A DNA stretch of 37,742 bases, taken from Edaphobacter aggregans. GTDB taxonomy: Bacteria; Acidobacteriota; Terriglobia; Terriglobales; Acidobacteriaceae. Both the position numbers and the translations under genes were made by a program. Where the stretch lies: assembly GCA_022736715.1 (NCBI GenBank), contig DZDJ01000028.1:1-37742 (forward strand), in the 5' to 3' direction. This document shows positions 26,401 to 33,310 of this stretch, one piece after another. The first letter of the stretch is position 1. Every line of letters begins with the position of its first letter. The notes below the pieces were generated by a model, which saw only the letters and a list, made by a program, of their open reading frames with translations, did not search any database and had not been told where the DNA came from.

Positions 26401-27067
26401 GCTGCCCACTCAGCGAATCCGGCGCAGCCAGTATGGGCGCGCGCAACAGATCGAGTAAGGTCGCCGGCTGCTTGCCTGGAACGGCGATCAAAGGAACGCT
26501 GGAAAAATATTCTGTCAGCGAGGCCGTCACCTTGGCATAGACAGAGGCATTGGCCAGGCGGCTGTCATCGAACAGTTCTTTAAATGGAGCAAAAGCGGGA
26601 TTCGTATTCGCCAGCCATAGCAGCAACAACTCTTCCAGCGCCACTTCGCGATGCGCCATGCCCCCGGTCGATTGCCGCAGCCAGCCAGCCACCGTCTGCC
26701 GTCCGCGATAGATGGCGACATTCGGAAACTCCTCCACAAACGCGTGCAGCAGATGGCGCATATTGCCGCGCCCTGCGCGCGACTCAAACCAGGCCAGCGC
26801 CTTGCCCATCACGTCAGGGTCGCAATGGCTGCGGTAATGCGCAATCAGTGCGTGGCTCACTTCATCAATCAGCCCCATTGCAAACAGCGCGCCCGGGTTG
26901 ACCGCCTTCGCCGGATCGTTTGCCGTCCCACGCACCTGATTGATGCGGTCTGCAAGCTCGCGGCTTAAAGAAACATCCCCAAAGATCACGTTGCCAGCAA
27001 AGTTGAACAGAACATCTTTTACCTGATAACGATCGCGCGCCCTCCGCGATATATGAAACTCCATCAT
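23456..27067 (-). CDS. Very large GH13 alpha-amylase-type protein with unassigned flanks
   Basis: A 1,203-residue cytoplasmic protein (no signal peptide) with a glycoside hydrolase family 13 barrel in its middle (about 320-760). Region I is DMVPNHMG (aspartate near 409). Region II is RFDAAM with nucleophile D530. Region III is LLLAEAF with acid/base E595. Region IV is NPDERTA with D656, where most amylases have NHD. The spacing 530/595/656 is normal. The first ~300 residues and last ~430 residues match no domain I recognise; the C-terminal part is helix-rich and tryptophan-rich and ends in an acidic tail. Two adjacent ATGs open the frame, with GGAAGGA upstream. It lies 77 nt after the Lrp-type gene on the same strand. 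Substrate and reaction type (hydrolase or transglycosylase) are not assignable. Confidence 0.8.
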   Translation of the reverse strand: MMEFHISRRARDRYQVKDVLFNFAGNVIFGDVSLSRELADRINQVRGTANDPAKAVNPGALFAMGLIDEVSHALIAHYRSHCDPDVMGKALAWFESRAGRGNMRHLLHAFVEEFPNVAIYRGRQTVAGWLRQSTGGMAHREVALEELLLLWLANTNPAFAPFKELFDDSRLANASVYAKVTASLTEYFSSVPLIAVPGKQPATLLDLLRAPILAAPDSLSGQLAFIRQNWGELLGDGLRRVLLAVDVLQEEDLAIWMRFHPPSAARQRHPHDMFAKHAEVPSYAALDHEYERFSHDLHWMPSVVMIAKSTYVWLAQLSRQYARAIERLDQIPDEELDLLASRGLNALWLIGIWERSRASKTIKRLCGQPDAVASAYSLASYEISQDLGGEMAYGNLRNRAAARGIRLASDMVPNHMGIDSAWVIEHPEWFLSRQDCPYPAYRFDGPNLSSDARVEIKIEDHYYEQSDAAVVFRRRDTQTGHIDYIYHGNDGTSFPWNDTAQLNYLKAEVREQVVQTILHVARLFPIIRFDAAMTLARRHIQRLWFPLPGSGGAIPSRAEASMTQAEFDALIPQEFWREVVDRVAAEVPNTLLLAEAFWLMEGYFVRTLGMHRVYNSAFMHMLRDEDNAKYRLVLKNTLEFDPDILKRYVNFMSNPDERTAIDQFGTGDKYFGVCTLLATLPGLPMFGHGQIEAFTEKYGMEYRWPRYEESPNPALVARHQQLIAPLLKRRPLFAESSHFVLYDFWREDGTVDENVFAYSNTLHDQRALVIYHNRYGQTRGCIHHSAAYFDKTGGGLRRSSLREALQLPTDPKTLISYRDYHSGLQYLHRSSGLDHHGLSLDLCAYQCSVFLDWQELRPDEEHPWDRLQDELHGRGVPDLQEALLDLQLRPVYSALQRVLDTATVRRFAELLSDSEAGPAFALRNGKKSLAEERREWNALFLEKASVFYREVNRAFRIPALQQEIGNAQLNLSEAIESLKKYLIAASELPQLPGRFKVEWSPAARAVLPDGSRKQDAAAIWTPILGWCLLRSIADDMSKKLHSHESANFFDMLRLRRVFAEILMAQGMEKEAGWQSAARIRIALLEMASDKASLLAGMQRLPQTCWDDPDIRWLTGLHESEGASYFWQEAYEELLWWRTLPDWMLLLQATTFNLEKAAALFQSVQQATEAAASAGYRWSALYTTAEPEAASGKEVEEVVVEENF

Positions 27068-27144
27068 GCTGCAATCCTTCCCTGCTTTGGTACGTTCGCA
27101 AAACGCCAGGACACACCCGGAGGGTCGTCCTTCACACGGCCCAT

Positions 27145-27600
27145 TTACAAAATGCGCTGCAGCGCGTGCAGACTCTGGTTCCGCTGCAACGGCGTGGAAA
27201 GCACAACGCTGGTTGTGGGGACACCATACGGCAGCAATTTCTCAATCAGTTCCTCCAACTGCCCAATCGAAGTAAGGTGCACCTTCAGCAGAAAAGCGTC
27301 GCCACCCGTCAGGTGATGGCACTCCTGCACCGCATCCAGTGCGGGAAGGTACTTCAAAAATGGCCGGTAACGAGTGCCTTCGCAAGTGAGCCGAATGAAA
27401 GCGACTACGCCCAAACCGAGCGCTGCCAGATTCACAGTGGCGTGATACCCCTGAATCAGCTCCAGACTTTCCAACTGGCGCACACGCTCGGCCGTTGCCG
27501 AAGGGGAAAGCCCAACCTTTCGTCCCAGTTCGGCAAAGGAAATCCGCGCTTCCATCGCCAGTTCCTGCAGGATTTTTTTGTCGATTGCATCCACTTCCAT
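27145..27600 (-). CDS. Lrp/AsnC-family transcriptional regulator
   Basis: A 151-residue regulator of the feast/famine family. The N-terminal winged helix-turn-helix starts VDAIDKKILQELAMEARISF and continues ELGRKVGLSPSATAERVRQLE with the linker LIQGYHATVN. The C-terminal RAM effector domain contains VQECHHLTGGDAFLLKVH and SVVLSTPLQR. The ATG at 27600 has GAGAGGA 5 nt upstream and matches the family start; an in-frame upstream extension to 27675 is not supported. It is the first gene before the GH13 enzyme on the minus strand and probably co-transcribed with it. It is divergent from the CBS-domain gene. The effector is unknown. Confidence 0.92.
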   Translation of the reverse strand: MEVDAIDKKILQELAMEARISFAELGRKVGLSPSATAERVRQLESLELIQGYHATVNLAALGLGVVAFIRLTCEGTRYRPFLKYLPALDAVQECHHLTGGDAFLLKVHLTSIGQLEELIEKLLPYGVPTTSVVLSTPLQRNQSLHALQRIL

Positions 27601-27788
27601 GGAATCCTCTCCCACCGGTCCTGCCACCTGCACCTCTGCATATGGCAACAGGTGTTTCCACGGATCATACGGCATTCAGCAGCGGATCATCCAGTCGCAG
27701 GCCATCCCTGGTGAAGATTTTATTGGCAGCGCCGCTGAAACACCACAGACTGCCGCCGCATGCGCGCACTCCGCCGTCCTCTTGCTGG

Positions 27789-27804
27789 CGTGATGCTGGT
27801 CACT
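27789..27804. promoter_or_regulatory. CRP/FNR-type palindrome upstream of the CBS gene
   Basis: The sequence cGTGAtgctggTCACt is an exact GTGA-N6-TCAC palindrome centred 114 bp before the CBS-protein ATG, in the region divergent to the Lrp-type gene. No matching -10 box was resolved. It is one of three such sites in the window, all before stress genes. Confidence 0.5.
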
Positions 27805-27910
27805 GCAATGCCGGCGCTGAATGCCACACCATGGCAGCAACAAACCGGCCCGCACACCTCTTCTTCAATACCGCGACTGCGGGCCGGAACGTGTCCCAGG
27901 AGGTTCCCCT

Positions 27911-28369
27911 ATGCAGGTAAAAGTAGTAATGAGCAAAGCCGTTTTCTGCTGTACACCAAAGGACTCCGCACAGCATGCGGCCAACCTGATGAAACAACAT
28001 AATGTGGGCGCAATTCCAGTTGTTAACGACTGCACGGTCAGGGGCCTTGTCGGCATCATCACCGATCGTGACTTGTCGAACAAGGTTGTGGCGGAAGGGC
28101 GTTCGGCAAAAGAGCTGAGAGTTGGCGACCTGATGACAAAGTCTCCCACCACCTGCTCGCCAGCGGACACGCTGGAAAAGTGTGAGCGGCTGATGTCTGT
28201 TCAACAGGTGCGGCGCGTCCCTGTCGTCGATGCAAAGGGAATTTGCCTCGGCATGATCGCGCAGGCTGACATTGCATTGCACGATACGGCAAACCACATC
28301 TCCAAAACACTGGCTGCCATCTCCAAACCTTCAAAGAGCCCACAACGGCCGCACATCTCAGCCGCATAA
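27911..28369 (+). CDS. Two-CBS-domain protein (Hrp1-like)
   Basis: A 152-residue soluble protein made almost entirely of a CBS pair. CBS1 covers about 5-62 (VMSKAVFCCTPKDSAQHAA, AIPVVND, GIITDRDLSNKVV). CBS2 covers about 66-130 (VGDLMTKSPTTCSPADTL, QVRRVPVVDAKG, GMIAQADIALH). CBS pairs usually sense adenosine nucleotides. Size and layout resemble the mycobacterial hypoxic response protein Hrp1, which has a disulfide near the start; here C13, C14 and C41 lie in comparable places, but this is a resemblance from memory only. The ATG at 27911 has AGGAGG 7 nt upstream; an in-frame ATG at 27821 has no such support. A terminator follows, shared with hsp20. Confidence 0.88.
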   Translation: MQVKVVMSKAVFCCTPKDSAQHAANLMKQHNVGAIPVVNDCTVRGLVGIITDRDLSNKVVAEGRSAKELRVGDLMTKSPTTCSPADTLEKCERLMSVQQVRRVPVVDAKGICLGMIAQADIALHDTANHISKTLAAISKPSKSPQRPHISAA

Positions 28370-28414
28370 ACCGCTGCTGGGTTGGCCGCCAGCATGCGCT
28401 TCCACAAGAACACA

Positions 28415-28465
28415 AAGCAGCCAGTTCTCCAGCAAAGCACCTCTGGAAAGCTGGCTGCTTGTTTT
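28415..28465. terminator. Bidirectional terminator between the CBS gene and hsp20
   Basis: A perfect 10-bp outer stem (aagcagccag, 28415-28424, with ctggctgctt, 28451-28460) encloses a partly paired inner stem. GTTTT follows on the plus strand and a T-rich tail on the minus strand. It separates the convergent CBS and hsp20 genes. Confidence 0.8.
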
Positions 28466-28986
28466 CAGACCGCTTTTACTTCAATGCTCTTCGGTGGCGC
28501 TGCTTTCGGCAGCGTCAACTGTAATATGCCATTTGCCAGATGTGCCGCGACTTTTTCCGGCGCAATCAGACTCGGCAACTCCACGCGGCGGCAGAACTCA
28601 TTGGCAGAAACCTCGCTATAGCGAACTTCCTTGCCTTCTTTCACTTCCTTCTCCTTCCCTGACTTGCCGTGGATGTAGATGGCGTTGCTTTCCGCCTGCA
28701 CTTCGATCTCTTTTGCTTCAAATCCCGGGACTTCAGCGCGAAGCATGTAATTGTCCCTGGACTCGCTGATTTCGATGGGAACCTGTTTCAGGACTTCCGA
28801 CTCTGCGCGGAACCAGTCGTCCGCGTCCCAGCCATTTGTTCCTCCGCGTTGCTGGAAGAAGGCAAAGGCGCGATCAGAGATTTTGCGGTTGAAAGCTTCC
28901 ATATCCTCAAACAGGCTGCGAACCTGGGGAAAGGCAAGCATTGTTCTGCTGGTAGAGATGGGTCGCGTTGCTAATACGGTAGACAT
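28465..28986 (-). CDS. Small heat-shock protein (Hsp20/alpha-crystallin)
   Basis: A 173-residue ATP-independent holdase. The N-terminal arm (about 1-75) precedes an alpha-crystallin domain (about 75-165) with the strands VPIEISESRDNYMLRAEVPG, IEVQAESNAIYIHGK, EFCRRVELPSLI and the family motif AHLANGILQLTLPKA (the A-x-x-x-n-GvL consensus with isoleucine). A short C-terminal tail contains PKSIEV, close to the usual I-x-I/V oligomerisation motif. The ATG at 28986 has AGGAG about 7 nt upstream; a longer in-frame reading to 29052 is unlikely. A GTGA-N6-TCAC site lies upstream at 29061-29076. Confidence 0.93.
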   Translation of the reverse strand: MSTVLATRPISTSRTMLAFPQVRSLFEDMEAFNRKISDRAFAFFQQRGGTNGWDADDWFRAESEVLKQVPIEISESRDNYMLRAEVPGFEAKEIEVQAESNAIYIHGKSGKEKEVKEGKEVRYSEVSANEFCRRVELPSLIAPEKVAAHLANGILQLTLPKAAPPKSIEVKAV

Positions 28987-29060
28987 GGTTTTACTCCTGG
29001 AAGGGGATAATGCGCGATTAGCGCTTTTCCAGCACGCTAGGCGCACGCACACGCAGCCGC

Positions 29061-29076
29061 AGTGATTCGGCTCACA
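29061..29076. promoter_or_regulatory. CRP/FNR-type palindrome between hsp20 and hutH
   Basis: aGTGAttcggcTCACa is an exact GTGA-N6-TCAC palindrome centred 82 bp before the hsp20 ATG. A class II arrangement would place a -10 box at 29034-29039, which reads TAGCGT on the minus strand. The 384-nt gap 28987-29370 otherwise holds an AT-rich stretch before hutH with TATATT near 29328 as a possible -10 for that gene. Confidence 0.5.
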
Positions 29077-29370
29077 GGGAGAAGCACGTTTTATCAGTCA
29101 CTTAAATCCGGCACGTTGCGGTCAGCAGAAATATGCACGCTTTTGCGGGGAGGACTGTCTTCGCAAAAATACCGCGTCGGCAATTTCTTTACCGGCCTCT
29201 GCACGCAAATGCGCTTCATTTTTGCCATACTCATGCTTTTCGTAGACCGTGAAAGATGCAGTTGTTTAATCTGTAAACGAAAGATTTTACCGGCTATCCA
29301 CCTGATTTTCCCCAGATTAACCAGTGATTCTATATTCCAGTTCCCGCCCGGATTCTCTACCATCCCTTTT

Positions 29371-30900
29371 ATGGTTACCTTGGATGGCGCTCACCTGACT
29401 CTGGAAGATGTAGTTGCTGTGGCGTATCAGCAGGAAGATGTGCAGCTTGCGAAGACCGCCATAGAACGCATGCACCGCTCACGCGAACGCGTTGAGCGGG
29501 CGATACAGGACCCTGCACCGGTTTATGCGCTCAACACCGGGGTTGGCCTGCTGGCCGACGTTCGGCTCAGCAGCGCTGAGATTGAGACCATGCAGCTCAA
29601 CCTGGTCCGCTCGCATTGCTGCGGAGTAGGGGAACCGTTGCCCACAGCCGTCGTACGCGGCATGATGCTCATCCGCGCCAACGTGCTGGCCAAAGGACTC
29701 TCCGGCATTCGTCCGGTTGTCGCGCAACGCATCTGCGACCTGCTGCACCACCACATTACCCCGATTGTTCCGTCGCGCGGCAGCGTGGGAGCCAGCGGCG
29801 ATCTGGCTCCGCTGGCTCATATGGCGCTGGTGTTGATTGGCGAAGGGCAGGCTGCACACCAGGGAGAAATTCTGCCTGGCTCCGTGTGCCTGCAGCGTGC
29901 CGGCCTGCAACCGCTGCAACTGCTGGGCAAGGAAGGCATCTCACTGCTGAACGGAACGCAGGCCATGCTTTCCATTGGATGCCTGCAACTGGCCGCAATG
30001 GAAACGCTCTTCTACTCTGCGCAAACCACCGCTGCGCTCACAATGGAAGCACTGCGTGGCACCTCGGCAGCGCTCGATCCGCGCCTGCATGAGGCACGTC
30101 CGCATCCTGGCCAGATGCACAGTGCGAATCATCTGCTTTCCCTGCTCACAGCCAGCCCGATTCCGCGCACACAGGGGACCACCAGCCGCATTCAGGACGC
30201 CTATTGTCTGCGCTGCATTCCGCAGGTGCATGGAGCCATGTGGGATGTGCTGGCAGAGGCCCGGCGCGTCTTCTCCATTGAACTGAACAGCGCCACCGAC
30301 AACCCGCTCGTCTTTGAAAATGCCATCGTCTCCGGTGGCAACTTCCATGGTGCTCCGCTGGCGCTGGCGCTGGATTCGCTGGCGATTGCTCTATATCAGC
30401 TCGTGGGCATCTCCGAACGCCGCACGGAGCGGCTGCTGAATCCCACGCTGAACGAAGGACTGCCTGCATTTCTGGCATCGTCGCCGGGAATCGAATCTGG
30501 CCTGATGATGGCGCAGGTGACCGCCGCTGCGCTGGTCGCCGAACTGCGCGTACTGGCAACGCCAGCCTCCATTGGCTCCATTCCCACCAGCGGCAATCAG
30601 GAAGATTTTGTCAGCATGGGCATGACCGCTGCGCTCAAGCTGCAACAGGGCGTCGCACTGGCGCGCATGGTGATTGCCATTGAACTGCTTGCTGCCGCGC
30701 GCGCACTGGACCTGCGCGGAGACACCAGCACGCCTGCGCTGGAGGCCGTTCGCCAGCACTTTCGCCAGGCCGTGCCTGCGTGGACAAAGGACTGCGCGCT
30801 CTCGGTCTGGATGGAAAAGGCCGCCGAGTTTCTGCTGCAGGGCCATCTGCATCCGGCAGGTTCGCATCTGGGACCAAGCATCTGGCACTCTGTTGCCTGA
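29371..30900 (+). CDS. hutH: Histidine ammonia-lyase family enzyme
   Basis: A 509-residue MIO-dependent aromatic amino acid lyase, most likely converting histidine to urocanate and ammonia. The cofactor-forming triad is A141-S142-G143 in GSVGASGDLAPLAHMAL, almost exactly the HutH position. The selectivity motif reads LVRSHCCGVGEPL, whose S-H pair favours histidine over phenylalanine. NQEDFVSMG replaces the usual NQEDHVSMG, and the N-terminal loop reads YALNTGVG instead of YGINTGFG, so it is a divergent member. The ATG at 29371 gives the family length but has no visible ribosome-binding site; an open frame continues upstream without similarity. No hutU, hutI or hutG is nearby; it sits among stress genes. 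Confidence 0.85.
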   Translation: MVTLDGAHLTLEDVVAVAYQQEDVQLAKTAIERMHRSRERVERAIQDPAPVYALNTGVGLLADVRLSSAEIETMQLNLVRSHCCGVGEPLPTAVVRGMMLIRANVLAKGLSGIRPVVAQRICDLLHHHITPIVPSRGSVGASGDLAPLAHMALVLIGEGQAAHQGEILPGSVCLQRAGLQPLQLLGKEGISLLNGTQAMLSIGCLQLAAMETLFYSAQTTAALTMEALRGTSAALDPRLHEARPHPGQMHSANHLLSLLTASPIPRTQGTTSRIQDAYCLRCIPQVHGAMWDVLAEARRVFSIELNSATDNPLVFENAIVSGGNFHGAPLALALDSLAIALYQLVGISERRTERLLNPTLNEGLPAFLASSPGIESGLMMAQVTAAALVAELRVLATPASIGSIPTSGNQEDFVSMGMTAALKLQQGVALARMVIAIELLAAARALDLRGDTSTPALEAVRQHFRQAVPAWTKDCALSVWMEKAAEFLLQGHLHPAGSHLGPSIWHSVA

Positions 30901-30940
30901 TGCCGGACGCTCCCCCAACACCGCAATGCGCAGACAGTCT

Positions 30941-31876
30941 TTATAGCCGCCTGCGCTCCACTCCATGCAGATGACCACGCACAGCCATCACCGGACACTT
31001 TGCGTGCTGGATCGTACTGGTCAGCGTGCCCCACGGAGCATGATCGGCCAGCGGCCCTTTTTCCGCCACACCCAGCAGGATCAGGTCCGCGTTTTCCACT
31101 TCCGCAAGCCGCGTCACCTGCCGCGTATCTTCGCTGAACTCCACGCGCGTCTTCACCCGGCACCAGTCTTCCACATCCTCCGGCAGCAGCTCCCACAGGC
31201 GCGACTGCAGTCCTTCGCGCACCACTTCCTCGGCCTCGCCGTTGCGGTGTGGCGGCGCCAGGTGCAGCAACGTCAGCTCAGCATTCATCTCTTCCGCCAG
31301 GGCAGCCGCATACTGCGCGGGACGAAACGCATCGCTGGAGAAATCCGTAGCAAACACAATGGACCGGCACTGCCATTTGCCCGGCTTGTAGTGTGGCCCT
31401 GTCACCATCACCGGGCAATCCGTCCGCCGCAAAATCGACTCCGCCACCGAGCCCAGGGCCAGCTTCTCAATCCCGCTGGCCCCGTGCGATCCGGCCACAA
31501 TCAGCCCCACACGCTCCTGTTCCACCACTTCATTGATCAGTTCGATCAGCGGGCGGGCCTCCACAATCTCCTCATGCTGCACATGATTGGCTGCGGTACA
31601 TTCCTGCGCCTCCTGTTGCAGCCGGGTTCTGGCAACATCCGAACGAAGCAAGGGATATTCCGGCACGCTGATCAGCGTATCTGCGGTAAGCGCAACCGGA
31701 GTAACAGAGTGCACCAGCAGCAGCTTGCTGTTGAAATAAGCAGCCAGTTCCGACGCCAGATGCTGCGCATTGCGGGAGTGGCGCGAGAAGTCAGTGGCAA
31801 CCAGAATTTTATTGAGCCGCAAGCGTGTCGTTCCCAGATGCAGCTCGCCGCCTTCAGCCTGACCATACGGTTCCAT
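30941..31876 (-). CDS. Tandem universal stress protein
   Basis: A 311-residue protein with two UspA domains. Domain 1 (about 20-160) has NKILVATDFSRHS and the ATP-binding motif G-x2-G-x9-G-S as GSHGASGIEKLALGS. Domain 2 (about 168-305) begins SIVFATDFSSDA but its nucleotide motif is degenerate (GVAEKGPLADHAPWGT). Tandem Usps with one ATP-binding and one degenerate half are common and are induced by hypoxia, starvation or redox stress. The ATG at 31876 has AAGGAG about 6 nt upstream. It is convergent with hutH (40-nt gap). A GTGA-N6-TCAC site with a well-placed -10 box lies upstream. Confidence 0.92.
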   Translation of the reverse strand: MEPYGQAEGGELHLGTTRLRLNKILVATDFSRHSRNAQHLASELAAYFNSKLLLVHSVTPVALTADTLISVPEYPLLRSDVARTRLQQEAQECTAANHVQHEEIVEARPLIELINEVVEQERVGLIVAGSHGASGIEKLALGSVAESILRRTDCPVMVTGPHYKPGKWQCRSIVFATDFSSDAFRPAQYAAALAEEMNAELTLLHLAPPHRNGEAEEVVREGLQSRLWELLPEDVEDWCRVKTRVEFSEDTRQVTRLAEVENADLILLGVAEKGPLADHAPWGTLTSTIQHAKCPVMAVRGHLHGVERRRL

Positions 31877-31960
31877 ACGGGCTCCTTGTAGCCTCTTATA
31901 ACCGGAGCCGCTCGCAGCGAACTTCGCTCCACCGCGTACCGCGGCAGCCCAAGTAAAGCC

Positions 31961-32003
31961 AGTTTAGGAGCAGTCCCGCGCTCCGGATGTGATTTTCATC
32001 ACG
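31961..32003 (-). promoter_or_regulatory. CRP/FNR-type site and -10 box of the usp promoter
   Basis: tGTGAttttcaTCACg (31988-32003) is the best of the three palindromes, with TGTGA as in the CRP consensus. On the minus strand, TAAACT (31961-31966) lies exactly where a -10 box would be if the site is centred at -41.5. The usp ATG follows at 31876, leaving a leader of about 78 nt. Confidence 0.55.
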
Positions 32004-32071
32004 CTACAGACGGGCTGAAAATCCGGCAGGTGCTGCAATTCTGTGCATCCTCCGCCTGGGTTGCGCAACAC

Positions 32072-33208
32072 CTAGCGCAGCTTCAGCGTAGTCAAGGCAA
32101 ACAGAGCGAAGACCAGCGCGCCAATCCAGAAGCGCGCAATCACCTTCGACTCTGACCAGCCAAGCAATTCAAAATGATGGTGCAGCGGCGCCATTTTGAA
32201 GATGCGCTTGCCGTGGCGCAGTTTGTAACTGCCCACCTGCAAAATCACGCTCAGCGCCTCCAGCACAAAGATGCCGCCAATAAACGGCAGCAGCAGCTCC
32301 TGCTTGATGATGATGGCCACCGTGCCAATGGCCCCGCCCAGCGCCAGCGAGCCCACATCGCCCATAAAAATCTCCGCCGGGTGCGCGTTGTACCAGAGGA
32401 AGCCTATACTGGCCCCGACCATCGCTCCGCAAAAGATGGTCAATTCGCTGACCAGCGGCATGCGCTGCAGTTCCAGGTAATCGGCAAAGACCACGTTGCC
32501 GCTGACGTAGGTGAGCACGGTCAGCGCGCCGGCTGCGATGATCGTGCAGCCAATCGCCAGGCCGTCCAACCCATCCGTCAGGTTCACCGCATTGCTGGAG
32601 CCTACGATCACCGTAACCACAAAGGCCATGAACGGCAGAAAGGCCAGCGGCCAGAGATGCGGCGAGTGCAATAGCGAGTCAATCACCAGGTCCGGCCGGA
32701 AGCGCTTGAAGAACGGCACAATCAGATGCGTGGAGTAGCTTCCCTGCCACTGCAACACCACCAGCGCAATCGCAATCACCGTGCTGGCCAGAATCTGGTA
32801 AGCCATCTTGGCGCGCGCCGTCAGACCCAGGTTCCGGCGATGCACCACCTTGATGTAGTCATCAGCAAAACCAATGGCGCCAAAGGCCACCGTGGAAAAA
32901 ATGGCCAGCCACACCATGGGATTCGACAAGTCTGACCAGAGCAGCGTGGGCACCAGAATGGAGATGCAGATCAGCACGCCGCCCATAGTGGGCGTGCCTG
33001 CCTTCTTTTGATGCGCCTTGGGTCCTTCTTCGCGGATGTACTGGCCGATCTGGAACTCACGCAGCCTTTCGATCACGTAAGGCCCAATCAGCAGACCGAT
33101 CAGCAGAGCGGTCAGGCTGGCAAAGGCCGTCCGGAACGTAAGGTAACGGAAGATACGGAACAGCTTGAAGTAAGGAAACAGCTTTTGGTAAAGCAGCCAG
33201 TAGAGCAA
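32072..33208 (-). CDS. mraY: Phospho-N-acetylmuramoyl-pentapeptide-transferase
   Basis: The inner-membrane enzyme that transfers phospho-MurNAc-pentapeptide to undecaprenyl phosphate, giving lipid I. The 378-residue product has about ten membrane segments. Family motifs are GTPTMGG (cytoplasmic loop 1), the catalytic aspartates D116-D117 in [33 protein letters not shown] and the histidine motif MAPLHHHFE. The TTG at 33208 is the likely start, with GGAGGA a few nt upstream and a family-like N-terminus. Unusually, no mur, fts or ddl genes flank it; the upstream same-strand gene is a metallo-beta-lactamase nuclease 102 nt away. The function is secure. Confidence 0.96.
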   Translation of the reverse strand: MLYWLLYQKLFPYFKLFRIFRYLTFRTAFASLTALLIGLLIGPYVIERLREFQIGQYIREEGPKAHQKKAGTPTMGGVLICISILVPTLLWSDLSNPMVWLAIFSTVAFGAIGFADDYIKVVHRRNLGLTARAKMAYQILASTVIAIALVVLQWQGSYSTHLIVPFFKRFRPDLVIDSLLHSPHLWPLAFLPFMAFVVTVIVGSSNAVNLTDGLDGLAIGCTIIAAGALTVLTYVSGNVVFADYLELQRMPLVSELTIFCGAMVGASIGFLWYNAHPAEIFMGDVGSLALGGAIGTVAIIIKQELLLPFIGGIFVLEALSVILQVGSYKLRHGKRIFKMAPLHHHFELLGWSESKVIARFWIGALVFALFALTTLKLR

Positions 33209-33310
33209 ACTTCCTCCGCGCGGTCACAAGTGTGGATGTCCTTATCCTAGCAAGGAATCCCCACAGGCAGCCCACCGGTTGCAGCAAGAAAAATGAGGTA
33301 TTTTACCCGG

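Noticed and set aside
24098-26458. A 786-codon open frame on the plus strand
   Set aside because: It lies wholly antisense to the GH13 gene, whose catalytic motifs and spacing are intact; the opposite-frame protein shows no motifs. Long antisense frames are expected in GC-rich coding DNA.
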